Origin: Betaproteobacteria bacterium
GTDB taxonomy: Bacteria > Pseudomonadota > Gammaproteobacteria > Burkholderiales > SG8-39
Reading direction: 5' to 3'
NCBI GenBank assembly: GCA_005881575.1
Contig: VBCA01000007.1
Location: 1 to 64,000 of the forward strand
DNA: 64,000 nucleotides
Under the pieces are notes generated by a model. That model made no database searches, was not told the DNA's origin, and was given only the letters and a program-made list of their open reading frames with translations. Below, one piece after another: positions 48,733 to 58,441 of the stretch. Every line of letters starts with the position of its first letter. The first letter of the stretch is position 1. The translations under genes were made by a program, and so were the position numbers.

Positions 48733-50919
48733 TCAAGCCAGCGTCAGCCCGAGGTTCTTCAAAGGCAGCGAGCGCACGCGCTTGCCCGTGGCGGCGAAGA
48801 TCGCGTTGCAGACCGCCGGCGCGATCGACGCCTGGCCGGGCTCGCCGACGCCGCCCCAGAATCCGCCCGAGGGCGCGAGCACCACTTCGACCTTGGGCAT
48901 TTCGCGCAGGCGCATCATGCGGTAGTCGTGGAAATTCGACTGCTCGACGCGCCCTTCCTTGATGGTGATCTCGCCCCAGAACATCGCGGTCAGCATGAAC
49001 ACCGAGCTGCCCTGCATCTGCGCCTGGATGTTGTCCGGGTTCACCGCGTAGCCCGGATCGATGCCGAGCACCAGGCGCCGGATGTTCACTTCGCCGTTCT
49101 TGTCGACCGAGAGCTCGGCCACGGCCGAGGTGTAGCTGCCATAAGCTTCGGTCTCGGCGATGCCGCGGAACACTCCCGCGGGAAGAGGCTGGCCCCAGCC
49201 GGCCGCTTTCGCGGTCGCCTCGAGAATGCCGAGATCTTTCGGCGAATTCGCGAGCAGCGCACGGCGGTATTCATACGGGTCCTTGCCCGCGGCGTTCGCC
49301 AGTTCGTCCATGAAGGACTCGCGCACGAACGGATTCTGCGAATGCCCCACCGTGCGCCAGAATCCGACCGGAACGTGCGCGGTGCGCTGTGCGTACTCGA
49401 CCTTGACGTTCGGAATCGCGTGCGGCAGATCGTACAGCGAGGCCACCGACTGGGGATCGACGCCGTCGGCGGGTGCGAACGGCCGCTTGAGCGGCACGCG
49501 GGCGAGCGTCTCGAAAATCGAGGTCGCCGCGACGCGCGAGTACCAGGCGACCGGTTTCCCCGAGCCGTCCAGCCCCGCCTTCATGCGGACGAGGCTCGCC
49601 GGCCGGTAGAAGTCGTGCTGCGTGTCTTCCTCGCGGGTCCAGAGCATTTTCACCGGCGTGCCTTCCATGGCCTTCGCGATCGCGACGCCCTGGCGCACGA
49701 AATCCTGCGCTCCGCCGCGCCGCCCGAAGCCGCCGCCCAGCTGCACGCGGTGCACTTCGACGTTCTCGAGCGGGACGCCCGCGGTCGCCGCCGCCACGGC
49801 GAGCGAGGCCTCGGCATTCTGCGTTGAAGTCCAGAGTTCGACCTTGCCGTCCTTGACGATTGCCGTGCAGCCCATCGGCTCGAGGCACGAGTGTGCGAGA
49901 TACGGCGTGTAGTACTCGGCTTCGATTTTCCTTTCGGCGGAACCGAAGGCCTGTTCGAAATCGCCGTCCTTGCGCGCGGTCGCGACGTCGCTCTGGGCAT
50001 CGAGCCCGCCTTTGTAGAACTCCATCAGGCTCGCGCTCGAGACGTTGCCGTTCGCGCCCACGTCCCATTCGATGTGGACGTCGCGCAGCGCTTCCTTCGC
50101 CCGCCACCAGTTGTCGGCGACGACTGCGACGAAAGTCTCCAGGGGCACGACCTTGACGATGCCGCGCCGGCCCTCGACCTTGCTCGCGTCCATCGACTTC
50201 AGCTTGCCGCCGAACACCGGGCACTGCGCGATCGCCGCGTAGAGCATGCCGGGCAGCTGCACATCGATGCCGTAGCGCTGCCTGCCTACGACGGTGTCGG
50301 GAATGTCGATGCGCTTGACGGACTTCCCGATCAGCTTCCAGTCCTTGGGGTCTTTCAGCTTCACGTCCTTCGGCGGCTCGAGCTTGGCGGCGGCGTCGGC
50401 CACTTTTCCGAAGCTCAGCCTGCGCCCGCCGGCACCGTGGGTGATGAAACTGTTCGACGCCGAGCATTCGGACGCCGGCACGCCCCACTGCTGCGCCGCC
50501 GCGGCGATCAGCATCTCGCGCGCGGTCGCGCCCGCCTTGCGCAGATACTCCTGGGAATTGCGGATGGTCCGGCTTCCCACCGACGCCATATCGCCCCAGG
50601 CGCGCTTGCGCTTCACGTTCGCGTTCGCCGAGGCGTATTCGATCTTCACCCTTCTCCAGTCGCACTCCAGCTCCTCGGCGACCAGCATCGGGGCGGAGGT
50701 CATGCTGCCCTGCCCCATCTCGGAGCGCGCGTAGCGGATGATGATGGCGTCGTCGGGACGGATCACGACCCAGGCGTTGATCTCCACGGCTGCGCCGGGC
50801 TTCTGCGCGAGCGCGCCCGGGATGTTGAATCCGACGGAGAGGCCTCCGCCGATCGCGGCGGATTGCTTCAGGAACCTCCTGCGCGCAGGCTCGAATTTGC
50901 AGGCGAATGTCTTGGCCAT
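48733..50919 (-). CDS. iorB: molybdenum hydroxylase large subunit (isoquinoline 1-oxidoreductase beta-like), copy 2
   Basis: 728 residues. Twin-arginine signal RRRFLKQSAAIGGGLSV. Mo-binding domains follow: EMGQGSMTSAPMLVAEELECDW, LGGGFGRRGGAQDF and GGFWGGVGEPGQASIAPAVCNA. The Glu in VGEPG corresponds to the catalytic base of the xanthine dehydrogenase family. Paired with the 2Fe-2S subunit encoded 13 bp upstream. No FAD subunit, so electrons should go to a cytochrome c. Hydroxylates N-heterocycles or aldehydes in the periplasm. Substrate unknown. Confidence 0.85.
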   Translation of the reverse strand: MAKTFACKFEPARRRFLKQSAAIGGGLSVGFNIPGALAQKPGAAVEINAWVVIRPDDAIIIRYARSEMGQGSMTSAPMLVAEELECDWRRVKIEYASANANVKRKRAWGDMASVGSRTIRNSQEYLRKAGATAREMLIAAAAQQWGVPASECSASNSFITHGAGGRRLSFGKVADAAAKLEPPKDVKLKDPKDWKLIGKSVKRIDIPDTVVGRQRYGIDVQLPGMLYAAIAQCPVFGGKLKSMDASKVEGRRGIVKVVPLETFVAVVADNWWRAKEALRDVHIEWDVGANGNVSSASLMEFYKGGLDAQSDVATARKDGDFEQAFGSAERKIEAEYYTPYLAHSCLEPMGCTAIVKDGKVELWTSTQNAEASLAVAAATAGVPLENVEVHRVQLGGGFGRRGGAQDFVRQGVAIAKAMEGTPVKMLWTREEDTQHDFYRPASLVRMKAGLDGSGKPVAWYSRVAATSIFETLARVPLKRPFAPADGVDPQSVASLYDLPHAIPNVKVEYAQRTAHVPVGFWRTVGHSQNPFVRESFMDELANAAGKDPYEYRRALLANSPKDLGILEATAKAAGWGQPLPAGVFRGIAETEAYGSYTSAVAELSVDKNGEVNIRRLVLGIDPGYAVNPDNIQAQMQGSSVFMLTAMFWGEITIKEGRVEQSNFHDYRMMRLREMPKVEVVLAPSGGFWGGVGEPGQASIAPAVCNAIFAATGKRVRSLPLKNLGLTLA

Positions 50920-50932
50920 GGCCGCTCCCTCC

Positions 50933-51400
50933 CTATGCCTTCGTCGACTTCAAGGTCTTCGCCGCGGCGTGGATCGCCGTGCGGATGCGCGCATAGGTTC
51001 CGCAGCGGCAGATGTTGGTCATCGCCGCGTCGATGTCCTGGTCGCTGGGGTCGCGATTCTTTGCGAGCAGGGCGACCGCCGCCATGATCTGCCCCGACTG
51101 GCAGTAGCCGCACTGCGGCACTTCGTGATCGATCCACGCCTTCTGCACCGGGTGCAGCTGGCCGCGCTGCGCGAGCCCTTCGATGGTCAGCACCTTGTGG
51201 TTCGCCGCGGCGGACACCGGCACGGAGCACGAGCGCACCGGCTCGCCGTTCAGGTGCACGGTACAGGCCCCGCACTGCGCGATGCCGCAGCCGAACTTCG
51301 GGCCCTTCACGTCGAGCACGTCGCGCAAAACCCACAAGAGGGGCATCTCCGGCTCGACGTCGACGTTGTGCTTCCTGCCGTTGACGGTGAGTTCGATCAT
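50933..51400 (-). CDS. iorA: 2Fe-2S subunit of a molybdenum hydroxylase (isoquinoline 1-oxidoreductase alpha-like)
   Basis: 155 residues; GGAGA precedes the ATG. Two clusters: plant-ferredoxin-like C38, C43, C46 and C58 ([22 protein letters not shown]) and the second C97, C100, C131 and C133 (CGYC...CRCG). No signal of its own; it is carried out by its Tat-bearing large subunit. It lies between two large-subunit genes (gaps 73 and 13 bp), so one small subunit probably serves both. Confidence 0.9.
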   Translation of the reverse strand: MIELTVNGRKHNVDVEPEMPLLWVLRDVLDVKGPKFGCGIAQCGACTVHLNGEPVRSCSVPVSAAANHKVLTIEGLAQRGQLHPVQKAWIDHEVPQCGYCQSGQIMAAVALLAKNRDPSDQDIDAAMTNICRCGTYARIRTAIHAAAKTLKSTKA

Positions 51401-51473
51401 GGAATCTCCTTTGGCATGGCTGACCGGCGGGTTTCTCGAAAGTCGCTGAAACGGCTGCGCCTAGTTTACCCGA

Positions 51474-53636
51474 TCACGCGAGGCGCAGTCCCTGGTTCTT
51501 GAGCGGCAGCGACCGGATTCGCTTGCCGGTCGCGGCGAAAATCGCGTTGGCGAGCGCGGGCGCGAGCGGCGCGAGCGGCGTCTCGCCCAGCCCGCCCCAG
51601 AAGCCGCCGCTCGGGACGAGCACCGCCTCGATTCTCTTCGGCATCTCGGCGATACGCATGATGCGGTAGTCGTGGAAGTTGGACTGCTCGACGCGGCCTT
51701 CCCTCAAGGTGATTTCGCCCCAGAGAACCGAAGTGAGCCCGTAGGCGACGCAGCTTTGCACCTGTGCTTCGGCGGAGTCCGGATTCACGACGTAGCCCGG
51801 ATCCACCGCGACCACCACGCGCCGGATATCGAGCTCGCCCGCTGCGCTCACCGATACCTCGAAAACGGCGGCCGCGTAGCTGCCGTGGGAATCCTGCACG
51901 GCGATGCCGCGGTGCGCGCCTGCGGGAAGGGGCGAGCCCCAGCCCGAGACCCGAGCCGCGGCATCCAACACGCCGAGATCCTTGGGCTTTTTCTGCAGCA
52001 TAACGCGGCGAAACTCATAGGGGTCTTTGCCTGCGGCGTGCGCCATCTCGTCGACGAAGCACTCGCGCATGAAGGGGTTTTGCGAGTGGAACACGGTGCG
52101 CATGAAACCCACCGGCACGTGGCTGTTCCTCATCGCGAACTCTATCCTCAGGTTCGGCACCTCGTAAGGCATGTCGACGATGCCGCCGAGCGCGTGCCGG
52201 TCTATACCCTCCTTGATCTCCTGCGGCCGCACGCCCGCCATGATCGAGTGGCTCGCATCGCGGACGCGCCAGGCGGTGAGCTTGCCGCTCGAGTCGAGCG
52301 CTGCCTTGAACCGCATCAGCGTCATCGGGCGGTAATAGTCGTGCTGCATGTCCTCTTCGCGCGACCACAGGAGCTTCACCGGCCTGCCTTCCACCGCCGT
52401 TGCGATCGCAACGGCCTGCCTCGTGTAGTCCTGGAAGCCGCGCCGTCCGAAGCCCCCGCCCAAGTGCGTGAGGTGCACCTCGACGTTCTCGAGCGGAACG
52501 CCCGCGGTCGCGGCGGCGGTCGCGTGCGTCGCCTCGGCGTTCTGCGTCGGCGCCCACACCTCGACGCGGTCGCCTTTCACCAGCGCGGTGCAGTTCATCG
52601 GCTCCAGCGGCGCGTGGTTCAGAAAGGGCGCGTAGTACTCGGCCTCGACCACCTTGGCGGCGGAGGAGAAAGCCGCCTCGACGTCGCCGTCGTTGCGCGC
52701 GACCGGGACGCTGGAATCCTCCAGCCCGAAGCGCACGAACTCGCGGATGCTCTCCGTCGTCGCCCCGCCGTTCGCGCCCGCGTCCCATTCGATCGCGAGG
52801 AGCTTGAGCATGCGGTTCGCTCGCCACCAGTTGTCGGCGACCACCGCGACCGCGTCTTCCAGCTTCACGACCTTGATGAGCCCCCGCAGGCCCTTGATTC
52901 TTTCGTCGGCGACGGTCACGAACCTGCCGCGAAACACGGGGCACTGCGCGATCGCGGCGTACGCCATGCCGGGAAGCTGCACGTCGATTCCGAATAGCGG
53001 CTTGCCCGTCACCTTGTCGGGGATGTCCAGCCGGCGCGCGGGCTTGCCGACGAGATTCCATTCCTTGGGGTCCTTCAGCTTCACGTCCTTGGGCGGCTCG
53101 AGTTTCGAGGCGGCTTGAGCCACCTGGCCGAAGCGCAGCTTCCTTCGCGACGGCGTATGCGTGATCACGCCGTTCTCCGCGTCGCATTCGGACGCGGGAA
53201 CCTTCCATCTCTGCGCCGCTGCGGCGACGAGCATCTCGCGCGCTGCGGCGCCCGCCTGGCGAAGATATTCCTGCGAGTCCCGGATCGAGCGGCTGCCGCC
53301 CGTGGCCATCGAGCCCCACACCCGGTTGCGGCGGACCTGCTCGGCGGTCGACACGAATTCGGTGCGGACCTTCGTCCAGTCGCACTCGAGCTCCTCGGCG
53401 ACCAGCATGGGAAGTCCGGTGGAGCTGCCCTGCCCCATCTCCGAGCGCGCCACACGGATGAGGACGCTGTTGTCGGGATTGACCACGATCCACGCGGTGA
53501 GCTCGGGGCCTTTCGTTTTTGCGGCAGCCTGGGAAAGGACTGGCGTGGGAACGCATAGTTCGAGCGCAAGGCCGCCGCCGACGGCAGTGGACACTTTGAG
53601 AAAATCGCGGCGTGATCTGCGAAATGGGATCGTCAT
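51474..53636 (-). CDS. iorB: molybdenum hydroxylase large subunit (isoquinoline 1-oxidoreductase beta-like), copy 1
   Basis: 720 residues. Twin-arginine signal RRSRRDFLKVSTAVGGG. Mo-domain motifs: EMGQGSSTGLPMLVAEELECDW, LGGGFGRRGFQDYTRQ and GGFWGGLGETPLAPLAPALANA, where the catalytic Glu is kept (LGET) but the following Pro-Gly differs from copy 2. The two copies are homologous over their full length but clearly diverged, so an old duplication. It lies 49 bp downstream of the CoA ligase gene, and the operon order is ligase, iorB, iorA, iorB. Confidence 0.85.
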   Translation of the reverse strand: MTIPFRRSRRDFLKVSTAVGGGLALELCVPTPVLSQAAAKTKGPELTAWIVVNPDNSVLIRVARSEMGQGSSTGLPMLVAEELECDWTKVRTEFVSTAEQVRRNRVWGSMATGGSRSIRDSQEYLRQAGAAAREMLVAAAAQRWKVPASECDAENGVITHTPSRRKLRFGQVAQAASKLEPPKDVKLKDPKEWNLVGKPARRLDIPDKVTGKPLFGIDVQLPGMAYAAIAQCPVFRGRFVTVADERIKGLRGLIKVVKLEDAVAVVADNWWRANRMLKLLAIEWDAGANGGATTESIREFVRFGLEDSSVPVARNDGDVEAAFSSAAKVVEAEYYAPFLNHAPLEPMNCTALVKGDRVEVWAPTQNAEATHATAAATAGVPLENVEVHLTHLGGGFGRRGFQDYTRQAVAIATAVEGRPVKLLWSREEDMQHDYYRPMTLMRFKAALDSSGKLTAWRVRDASHSIMAGVRPQEIKEGIDRHALGGIVDMPYEVPNLRIEFAMRNSHVPVGFMRTVFHSQNPFMRECFVDEMAHAAGKDPYEFRRVMLQKKPKDLGVLDAAARVSGWGSPLPAGAHRGIAVQDSHGSYAAAVFEVSVSAAGELDIRRVVVAVDPGYVVNPDSAEAQVQSCVAYGLTSVLWGEITLREGRVEQSNFHDYRIMRIAEMPKRIEAVLVPSGGFWGGLGETPLAPLAPALANAIFAATGKRIRSLPLKNQGLRLA

Positions 53637-53685
53637 GATTGGACCGATTGATTCTGCGCTTAGGCCTGTTCTGCTGCAATACGCC

Positions 53686-55311
53686 TTATGCAGTGGGCAA
53701 TTTGTAATCCCTGAAGTCCTGCCGCAGCTTGGTCTTGAGGAGCTTCCCCGTCGCGGTGTGCGGCAGCTGCTCGACGAAGACGACGTCGTCGGGCATCCAC
53801 CACTTCGCCACTTTGCCCTGGTAGAACCCGAGCAGGTCCTCGCGCGTGACGCTCGCGCCGGGCTTCCTGACCGCGATCACGAGCGGCCGCTCGTCCCATT
53901 TCGGGTGGCGCACGCCGATGACCGCGGCTTCGGCGATCGCCGGATGCGCCACGGCGATGTTCTCCAGGTCGATCGAGCTGATCCATTCTCCGCCCGACTT
54001 GATCACGTCCTTCGAGCGGTCGGTGATCTGCATGTAGCCGTCCGGGTCGATCGTGGCCACGTCGCCCGTGGGGAACCATCCCTCGCGCAAGGGACTGCCG
54101 CCCGCGCCCTTGAAGTACTCCTTGAGTATCCAGGGCCCGCGCACCAGCAGATCGCCGAAGGCCTTGCCGTCGCGCGGCAGCTCCTTGCCCTCGCCATCGA
54201 CGATTTTCATTTCGACGCCGTAGATCGTCCGGCCCTGCTTGCATTCCACCTCGTGCTTTTTTTCGCGGGGCAAGGCTTCGTGCTTGGCCTTGAGCGTGCA
54301 GAAGCTGCCGAGCGGGCTCATCTCGGTCATTCCCCAGGCGTGCTTGCAGTGTACGCCGAAGCCGTCGCGGAAAGCATCGATCATCGCCGGGGGGCAGGCC
54401 GAGCCGCCCACGACCACCGACTTCAGCGTGCTGAATCTGAGATTGTTCTGCTTCATGTGGGCGAGCAGGGCGAGCCACACGGTGGGCACGCCTGCGCTCG
54501 CGGTCACTCTCTCCGCCTCGAACAGCTCGTAGAGGCTCTTGCCGTCGAGGCCGGAGCCGGGGAAAACGAGCTTTGCGCCGTTCAGCGGCGCGAAGTAGGG
54601 AATGCCCCAGGCGTTGACGTGGAACATGGGCACAACGGGCAGGATCACCGAGCGCGCCGAGCAGTTGAACACGTCTGGCAGGGAGGCGGCATAGGCGTGC
54701 AGGATCGTTGAACGATTGGCGAAGAGCACGCCCTTCGGGTTGCCGGTCGTGCCGGAGGTATAGCACAGGCCCGCGGCGGTCCATTCGTCGAACTGCGGCC
54801 ACTCGTAGTCCCCGTCCTCGCGTGCGATCAGCTCCTCGTAGCAGAGCAGATTGGGCAGATTCGCCTGCGGCATGTGGGCGCGATCGGTCATCGCCACCCA
54901 GCCCTTGACGCCCTTGCACGCCGGGGCGAGCTTCTCGGCGAGCGGCGCGAACGTCAGGTCGAAGAAGACGTAGCGGTCTTCCGCGTCGTTGACGATGAAC
55001 ACCAGCTGCTCGGGAAAAAGCCGCGGATTGACGGTGTGGATCACGGCGCCCATTCCGGCGACGCCGTAGTAGAGCTCGAAGTGGCGGAAGCCGTTCCAGG
55101 CGAGCGTGCCGACGCGCTCGCCCTCTCTCACGCCCAGCCGCGCGAGCGCCTGGGCGAGGCGCTTCGAGCGCCGGTGCGCCTCGCCGTACGTATACCGGTG
55201 GATTGGACCCTCGACGGTGCGCGAGACGATTTCCGTGTCGCCGTGGCTGCGGTCGGCATGCGCGATGATCGACGAGACGAGCAGCGGCATGTCCATCATT
55301 TGGGCGCGCAT
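53686..55311 (-). CDS. acyl-CoA synthetase (AMP-binding, long/medium-chain type)
   Basis: 541 residues. AMP-binding signatures: P-loop [14 protein letters not shown], the A5 region [11 protein letters not shown]7/A8 ([29 protein letters not shown]) and the C-terminal catalytic Lys in [11 protein letters not shown]. It converts a carboxylic acid to its CoA thioester in the cytoplasm. Text near [21 protein letters not shown] is typical of medium- to long-chain ligases rather than acetate ligases. It is first in the minus-strand operon with the iorBAB genes and diverges from the SDR gene. Confidence 0.85.
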   Translation of the reverse strand: MRAQMMDMPLLVSSIIAHADRSHGDTEIVSRTVEGPIHRYTYGEAHRRSKRLAQALARLGVREGERVGTLAWNGFRHFELYYGVAGMGAVIHTVNPRLFPEQLVFIVNDAEDRYVFFDLTFAPLAEKLAPACKGVKGWVAMTDRAHMPQANLPNLLCYEELIAREDGDYEWPQFDEWTAAGLCYTSGTTGNPKGVLFANRSTILHAYAASLPDVFNCSARSVILPVVPMFHVNAWGIPYFAPLNGAKLVFPGSGLDGKSLYELFEAERVTASAGVPTVWLALLAHMKQNNLRFSTLKSVVVGGSACPPAMIDAFRDGFGVHCKHAWGMTEMSPLGSFCTLKAKHEALPREKKHEVECKQGRTIYGVEMKIVDGEGKELPRDGKAFGDLLVRGPWILKEYFKGAGGSPLREGWFPTGDVATIDPDGYMQITDRSKDVIKSGGEWISSIDLENIAVAHPAIAEAAVIGVRHPKWDERPLVIAVRKPGASVTREDLLGFYQGKVAKWWMPDDVVFVEQLPHTATGKLLKTKLRQDFRDYKLPTA

Positions 55312-55411
55312 GGTTGGTCTCCTGGCAGCCGGGGGCCGGGGAAAAATTACCCTGCGCGCAAACCCGTGTCAATCTACAATCGGGAAGAAGCGTAAGCTCA
55401 CACCTTTTGCC

Positions 55412-56188
55412 ATGAGCGTAAAGAAACTCCTCGATCTCACCGGAAAGATCGCTCTCGTCACCGGCGGCTCGCGCGGCCTCGGGCTGCAGATTGCCGAGGC
55501 GTTGGGCGAAATGGGCGCGAAGCTCGCGATCTCGGCGAGGAAACCGGAGGAGCTTGAGCAGGCGCGCGAATTTCTCGCCAGGCAGCGTATCGAGGCCCTG
55601 CCGCTCGTCTGCGACATTTCCCGGCCTGAGGCGATCGAACCGATGGTCTCCCAGGTGCTCGAGCGCCACGGGAGAGTGGATGTGCTCGTGAACAACGCGG
55701 GCGCCACCTGGGGCGCGCCCGCCGAGGAGCACCCCCTGGATGCATGGCGCAAGCTCGTGGACCTCAACCTGACGGGAACATTCCTCGTCACCCAGGCCGT
55801 GGGAAAACGCTCGATGATCCCGAACCGCTATGGCAGAATCATCAACGTCGCGTCGATCGCGGGGCTGCGCGGCAATCCCGTGGACATGCTGGAGACGCTC
55901 GGATACAACACGACCAAGGGGGGCCTGGTGAATTTCACGCGCGCGCTCGCCGCCGAATGGGGCGAACACGGCATCACGGTGAACGCCATCGCGCCGGGAT
56001 TCTTTCCTTCGAAGATGACGAAGGCGTCGCTCGAGAGGCTCGGCGAGAAGATCGTCGCGCGCACGCCGCTGCGCCGGCTCGGCGACGCGGAGGACCTGAA
56101 GGGGCTCGTGGTCCTGCTCGCCTCGGACGCGTCGCGCCACATCACCGGGCAGATCATCGCTGTCGATGGAGGCGCGAGTGTCGCCTGA
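55412..56188 (+). CDS. short-chain dehydrogenase/reductase
   Basis: 258 residues from ATG 55412; the upstream open frame is the antisense shadow of the ligase gene. SDR features: TGGSRGLGLQIA (NAD(P) site), NNAGATW, catalytic Ser in NVASIAG, Y-x-x-x-K in YNTTKGG, then ITVNAIAPGFFPSKM. Length and layout match gluconate 5-dehydrogenase- or 3-oxoacyl reductase-like enzymes. The thioesterase start lies inside its 3' end, so the two are coupled. It may act on the CoA products of the divergent ligase. Confidence 0.87.
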   Translation: MSVKKLLDLTGKIALVTGGSRGLGLQIAEALGEMGAKLAISARKPEELEQAREFLARQRIEALPLVCDISRPEAIEPMVSQVLERHGRVDVLVNNAGATWGAPAEEHPLDAWRKLVDLNLTGTFLVTQAVGKRSMIPNRYGRIINVASIAGLRGNPVDMLETLGYNTTKGGLVNFTRALAAEWGEHGITVNAIAPGFFPSKMTKASLERLGEKIVARTPLRRLGDAEDLKGLVVLLASDASRHITGQIIAVDGGASVA

Positions 56189-56609
56189 AGGAGCCTCAAC
56201 GACGCCGGGCGCCGCCGCCATCAAGATCCCCTTTACCGAGCACCTCGGAATCCAGCTCGTCGAGATGACGAAGGAGCACGCGGTGGTTTCGCTCAAGAAG
56301 CGCCCGGAACTCCTGAACAGCTGGGGCGCGACTCACGGCGGCGTGATCATGACCATGCTAGACCTCGTCATGAGCTGGGCGGTGCGCGGGCACTACGGCG
56401 TGGCCGGCGGCGTGCTGACGGTCGACTTGAGCGTCGGCTTCATGAAAGGAAGCTTCGGCGACAGGGTGACCGCCGAAGGAAAGGTCCTCCACGGCGGCAA
56501 ATCCACCGCGTTCTGCGAGGCCGAGGCGCGCGACGACAAGGGCGCGCTCCTCGCCAAGGCGATCGGGACTTTCAAACTACTTGCGGATAAAGACAAGAAA
56601 AACGGCTAA
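56178..56609 (+). CDS. PaaI-type hotdog thioesterase
   Basis: 143 residues from GTG 56178, chosen because GGAGG lies 5 nt before it; ATG 56166 is possible but has no site. Overlaps the SDR by 11 bp. Hotdog domain: NSWGATHGGVIMTMLDLVMSWAV (N-x-x-x-x-x-H-G-G active site), VDLSVGFMKG and KSTAFCEAEARDD. It hydrolyses acyl- or phenylacetyl-CoA-type thioesters in the cytoplasm. Placed with SDR and CoA ligase, it fits an aromatic or fatty-acid CoA pathway. Confidence 0.85.
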   Translation: MSPEGASTTPGAAAIKIPFTEHLGIQLVEMTKEHAVVSLKKRPELLNSWGATHGGVIMTMLDLVMSWAVRGHYGVAGGVLTVDLSVGFMKGSFGDRVTAEGKVLHGGKSTAFCEAEARDDKGALLAKAIGTFKLLADKDKKNG

Positions 56610-56633
56610 GCAGCTGCTCACCGGCCCGTCTCG

Positions 56634-57641
56634 ATGCGACACTTCATCAATACTCAAGATTTCACCGTCGAGGAATTGCAGGCGCTCCTCGATGAAGCGA
56701 AAGGCCTCAAATCCAGTCCTATACAGCCGCTTCTGCAGGGCAGGACCCTCGCGTTGCTGTTTCTGAATCCCTCGCTGCGCACGAGGGCCTCGTTTCAGAT
56801 CGGCGCCGCGCAGTTGGGTGCCACAGCGATCGTTCTGGAACCTGGCAACGGCGTGTGGGGGATCGAATTCGATTCGGGAAAGGTCATGGACGGCAAGGCC
56901 GAGGAGCACATCGTTGAAGTCGCCGAAGTGCTGTCACGCTACTGCGACCTCATCGCGATGCGCGCATTCCCCGGTTTCAAGAATTGGCAGTATGACCGCG
57001 AAGACCCGCTGATAAAGGCGCTCGCTCGGCATTCCCGAGTTCCCGTGATCAACATGGAGACAATCATTCACCCATGCCAAGAATTGGCGCTCGCCATGAC
57101 GCTCCAGGAGAGGTTGGGCCGGCTAAAGGGAAAGAAGTTGTGTTTGACGTGGACATGGCACCCGCAGCCCCTTAGTACTGCGGTGGCCAACTCCGTGACG
57201 ATGATCGCCACAAAGTACGGGATGAATGTGAGCCTGCTTTGTCCGAGTCCCGACTACGTCCTCGATGAACGCTTCATGAAGGTGGCGCATGAGAACGCTG
57301 CTTCTAACGGCGGGCGCTTGGTCGTTACCCACGACATCAGCGAAGGCTACGCGGATGCGGACGTGGTCTACGCGAATAGCTGGGGGTCGCTGCCCTATTA
57401 CGGTAACCCAGAAAGGGAATGGGAGCTCTCGAGGGCGTACGGGCGCTTTATCGTCGACGAACGGAAGATGGCGCTAACCAACAATGCGATTTTCAGCCAC
57501 TGCCTGCCCGTGCGCCGCAATGTCGAGGCAACCGACGGGGTCCTGGACGGTCCGGGCTGTGTGGCAATCGATGAAGCGGAGAACCGGCTTCATGTACAGA
57601 AGGCCCTCATGCTGGAGCTGCTGCGCGTTACAGGACGCTGA
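56634..57641 (+). CDS. argF': N-acetylornithine carbamoyltransferase
   Basis: 335 residues. The carbamoyl-phosphate loop is NPSLRTRASF (residues 45-54) rather than the S-T-R-T-R of ornithine enzymes. HPCQE (146-150), WHPQPLSTAVANS and HCLPVRRN (289-296) match the Xanthomonas-type AOTCase throughout. Glu90 in GKAEEHI occupies the position that, from the literature I recall, separates acetylornithine (Glu) from succinylornithine (Pro) specificity. Makes N-acetylcitrulline for arginine synthesis. No other arg genes are adjacent. The third-position GC appears lower than in neighbours, which hints at transfer. Confidence 0.85.
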   Translation: MRHFINTQDFTVEELQALLDEAKGLKSSPIQPLLQGRTLALLFLNPSLRTRASFQIGAAQLGATAIVLEPGNGVWGIEFDSGKVMDGKAEEHIVEVAEVLSRYCDLIAMRAFPGFKNWQYDREDPLIKALARHSRVPVINMETIIHPCQELALAMTLQERLGRLKGKKLCLTWTWHPQPLSTAVANSVTMIATKYGMNVSLLCPSPDYVLDERFMKVAHENAASNGGRLVVTHDISEGYADADVVYANSWGSLPYYGNPEREWELSRAYGRFIVDERKMALTNNAIFSHCLPVRRNVEATDGVLDGPGCVAIDEAENRLHVQKALMLELLRVTGR

Positions 57642-57658
57642 ACGAAGTTCGGCTTTTA
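57637..57658 (+). terminator. probable intrinsic terminator of the carbamoyltransferase gene
   Basis: GCTGAAC and GTTCGGC can pair (one T:G) around GAA, followed by TTTT. The stem includes the gene's stop codon. The run of T is short, so termination may be partial. It also separates the convergent SDR gene. Confidence 0.45.
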
Positions 57659-58432
57659 CTCGATCTTCGGCGCGAGCAGCATCTCGCCGCCGCCGAGTAT
57701 CAGCCGGTTCCAGGTCGGCGTGACGACGATCTCGTTTACGCACACGTGCGCGGGCGATTCCGCGACGAAGCGCACCACGCGACCCACGTCTTCCATCTTC
57801 AGCATGCGCACCTGATCCTCGGGCGATGGCGGCTTGGGCCGCGCCCTCTGCAGCGGCGTGACCGTCTCGCCGGGGTGGATGGCGCAGCCGCGGATTCCGT
57901 GCATGCCTTCCTCGATGTTGATCTGGTGGACCAGCGCGATGAGCGCCTGCTTGCTCGCGTTGTAGGCGGCGCCGCCGACATAGCTCTGGTAGCGGGCGAA
58001 ATAGGACGCGACGTGGATCACCAGGCCGTCGCGCCGTTTGCGCATCGAAGGCAGCACCGCGAGCGTGCAGTAGAGCGCCCCGTTCAGGTTGACGCCGATC
58101 ACGCGGTCCCACTCCCCCGCGTCGAGATCCTTGAAGAAACGCTTCGGGATGTTGGTGCCGGCGCAATTGACGAGGATATCGATGCGGCCATGCCGCGCGA
58201 GGATCGCGGCCGCGGAGCGTTCGACCGCCTCCTTGTCGGAGGTATCGACCGCCTCGGCTTCGCCTTTGCCGCGGGCTTCCTTGATCAGCGCCGCGGTCTC
58301 GGCGAGCGCATCGGCCCGCCTCCCCGACACGACCACCGTCGCGCCGCCTCTCGCGAGCTCGACCGCCGAGGCTTGCCCGATGCCGCTGCCGCCGCCCGTA
58401 ACCCAGGCGATCTTGTCGCTCAGTGCCGCCAT
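57656..58432 (-). CDS. short-chain dehydrogenase/reductase
   Basis: 258 residues. SDR set: TGGGSGIGQASAVELARGG, NCAGTNIPK, catalytic Ser in VASYFARYQSY, Y-x-x-x-K in YNASKQA, then GCAIHPGETVTP. The LAG or NAG motif is NCAG, as in several cytosolic SDRs. Converges with the carbamoyltransferase gene and lies 9 bp downstream of the RDD gene, so it may be cotranscribed with that. Substrate unknown. Confidence 0.85.
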   Translation of the reverse strand: MAALSDKIAWVTGGGSGIGQASAVELARGGATVVVSGRRADALAETAALIKEARGKGEAEAVDTSDKEAVERSAAAILARHGRIDILVNCAGTNIPKRFFKDLDAGEWDRVIGVNLNGALYCTLAVLPSMRKRRDGLVIHVASYFARYQSYVGGAAYNASKQALIALVHQINIEEGMHGIRGCAIHPGETVTPLQRARPKPPSPEDQVRMLKMEDVGRVVRFVAESPAHVCVNEIVVTPTWNRLILGGGEMLLAPKIE

Positions 58433-58441
58433 GGGCCCGAT

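Noticed and set aside
53660-56296. 878-residue minus-strand open frame spanning two genes
   Set aside because: Overlaps the CoA ligase in another frame and the SDR antisense. No family similarity.
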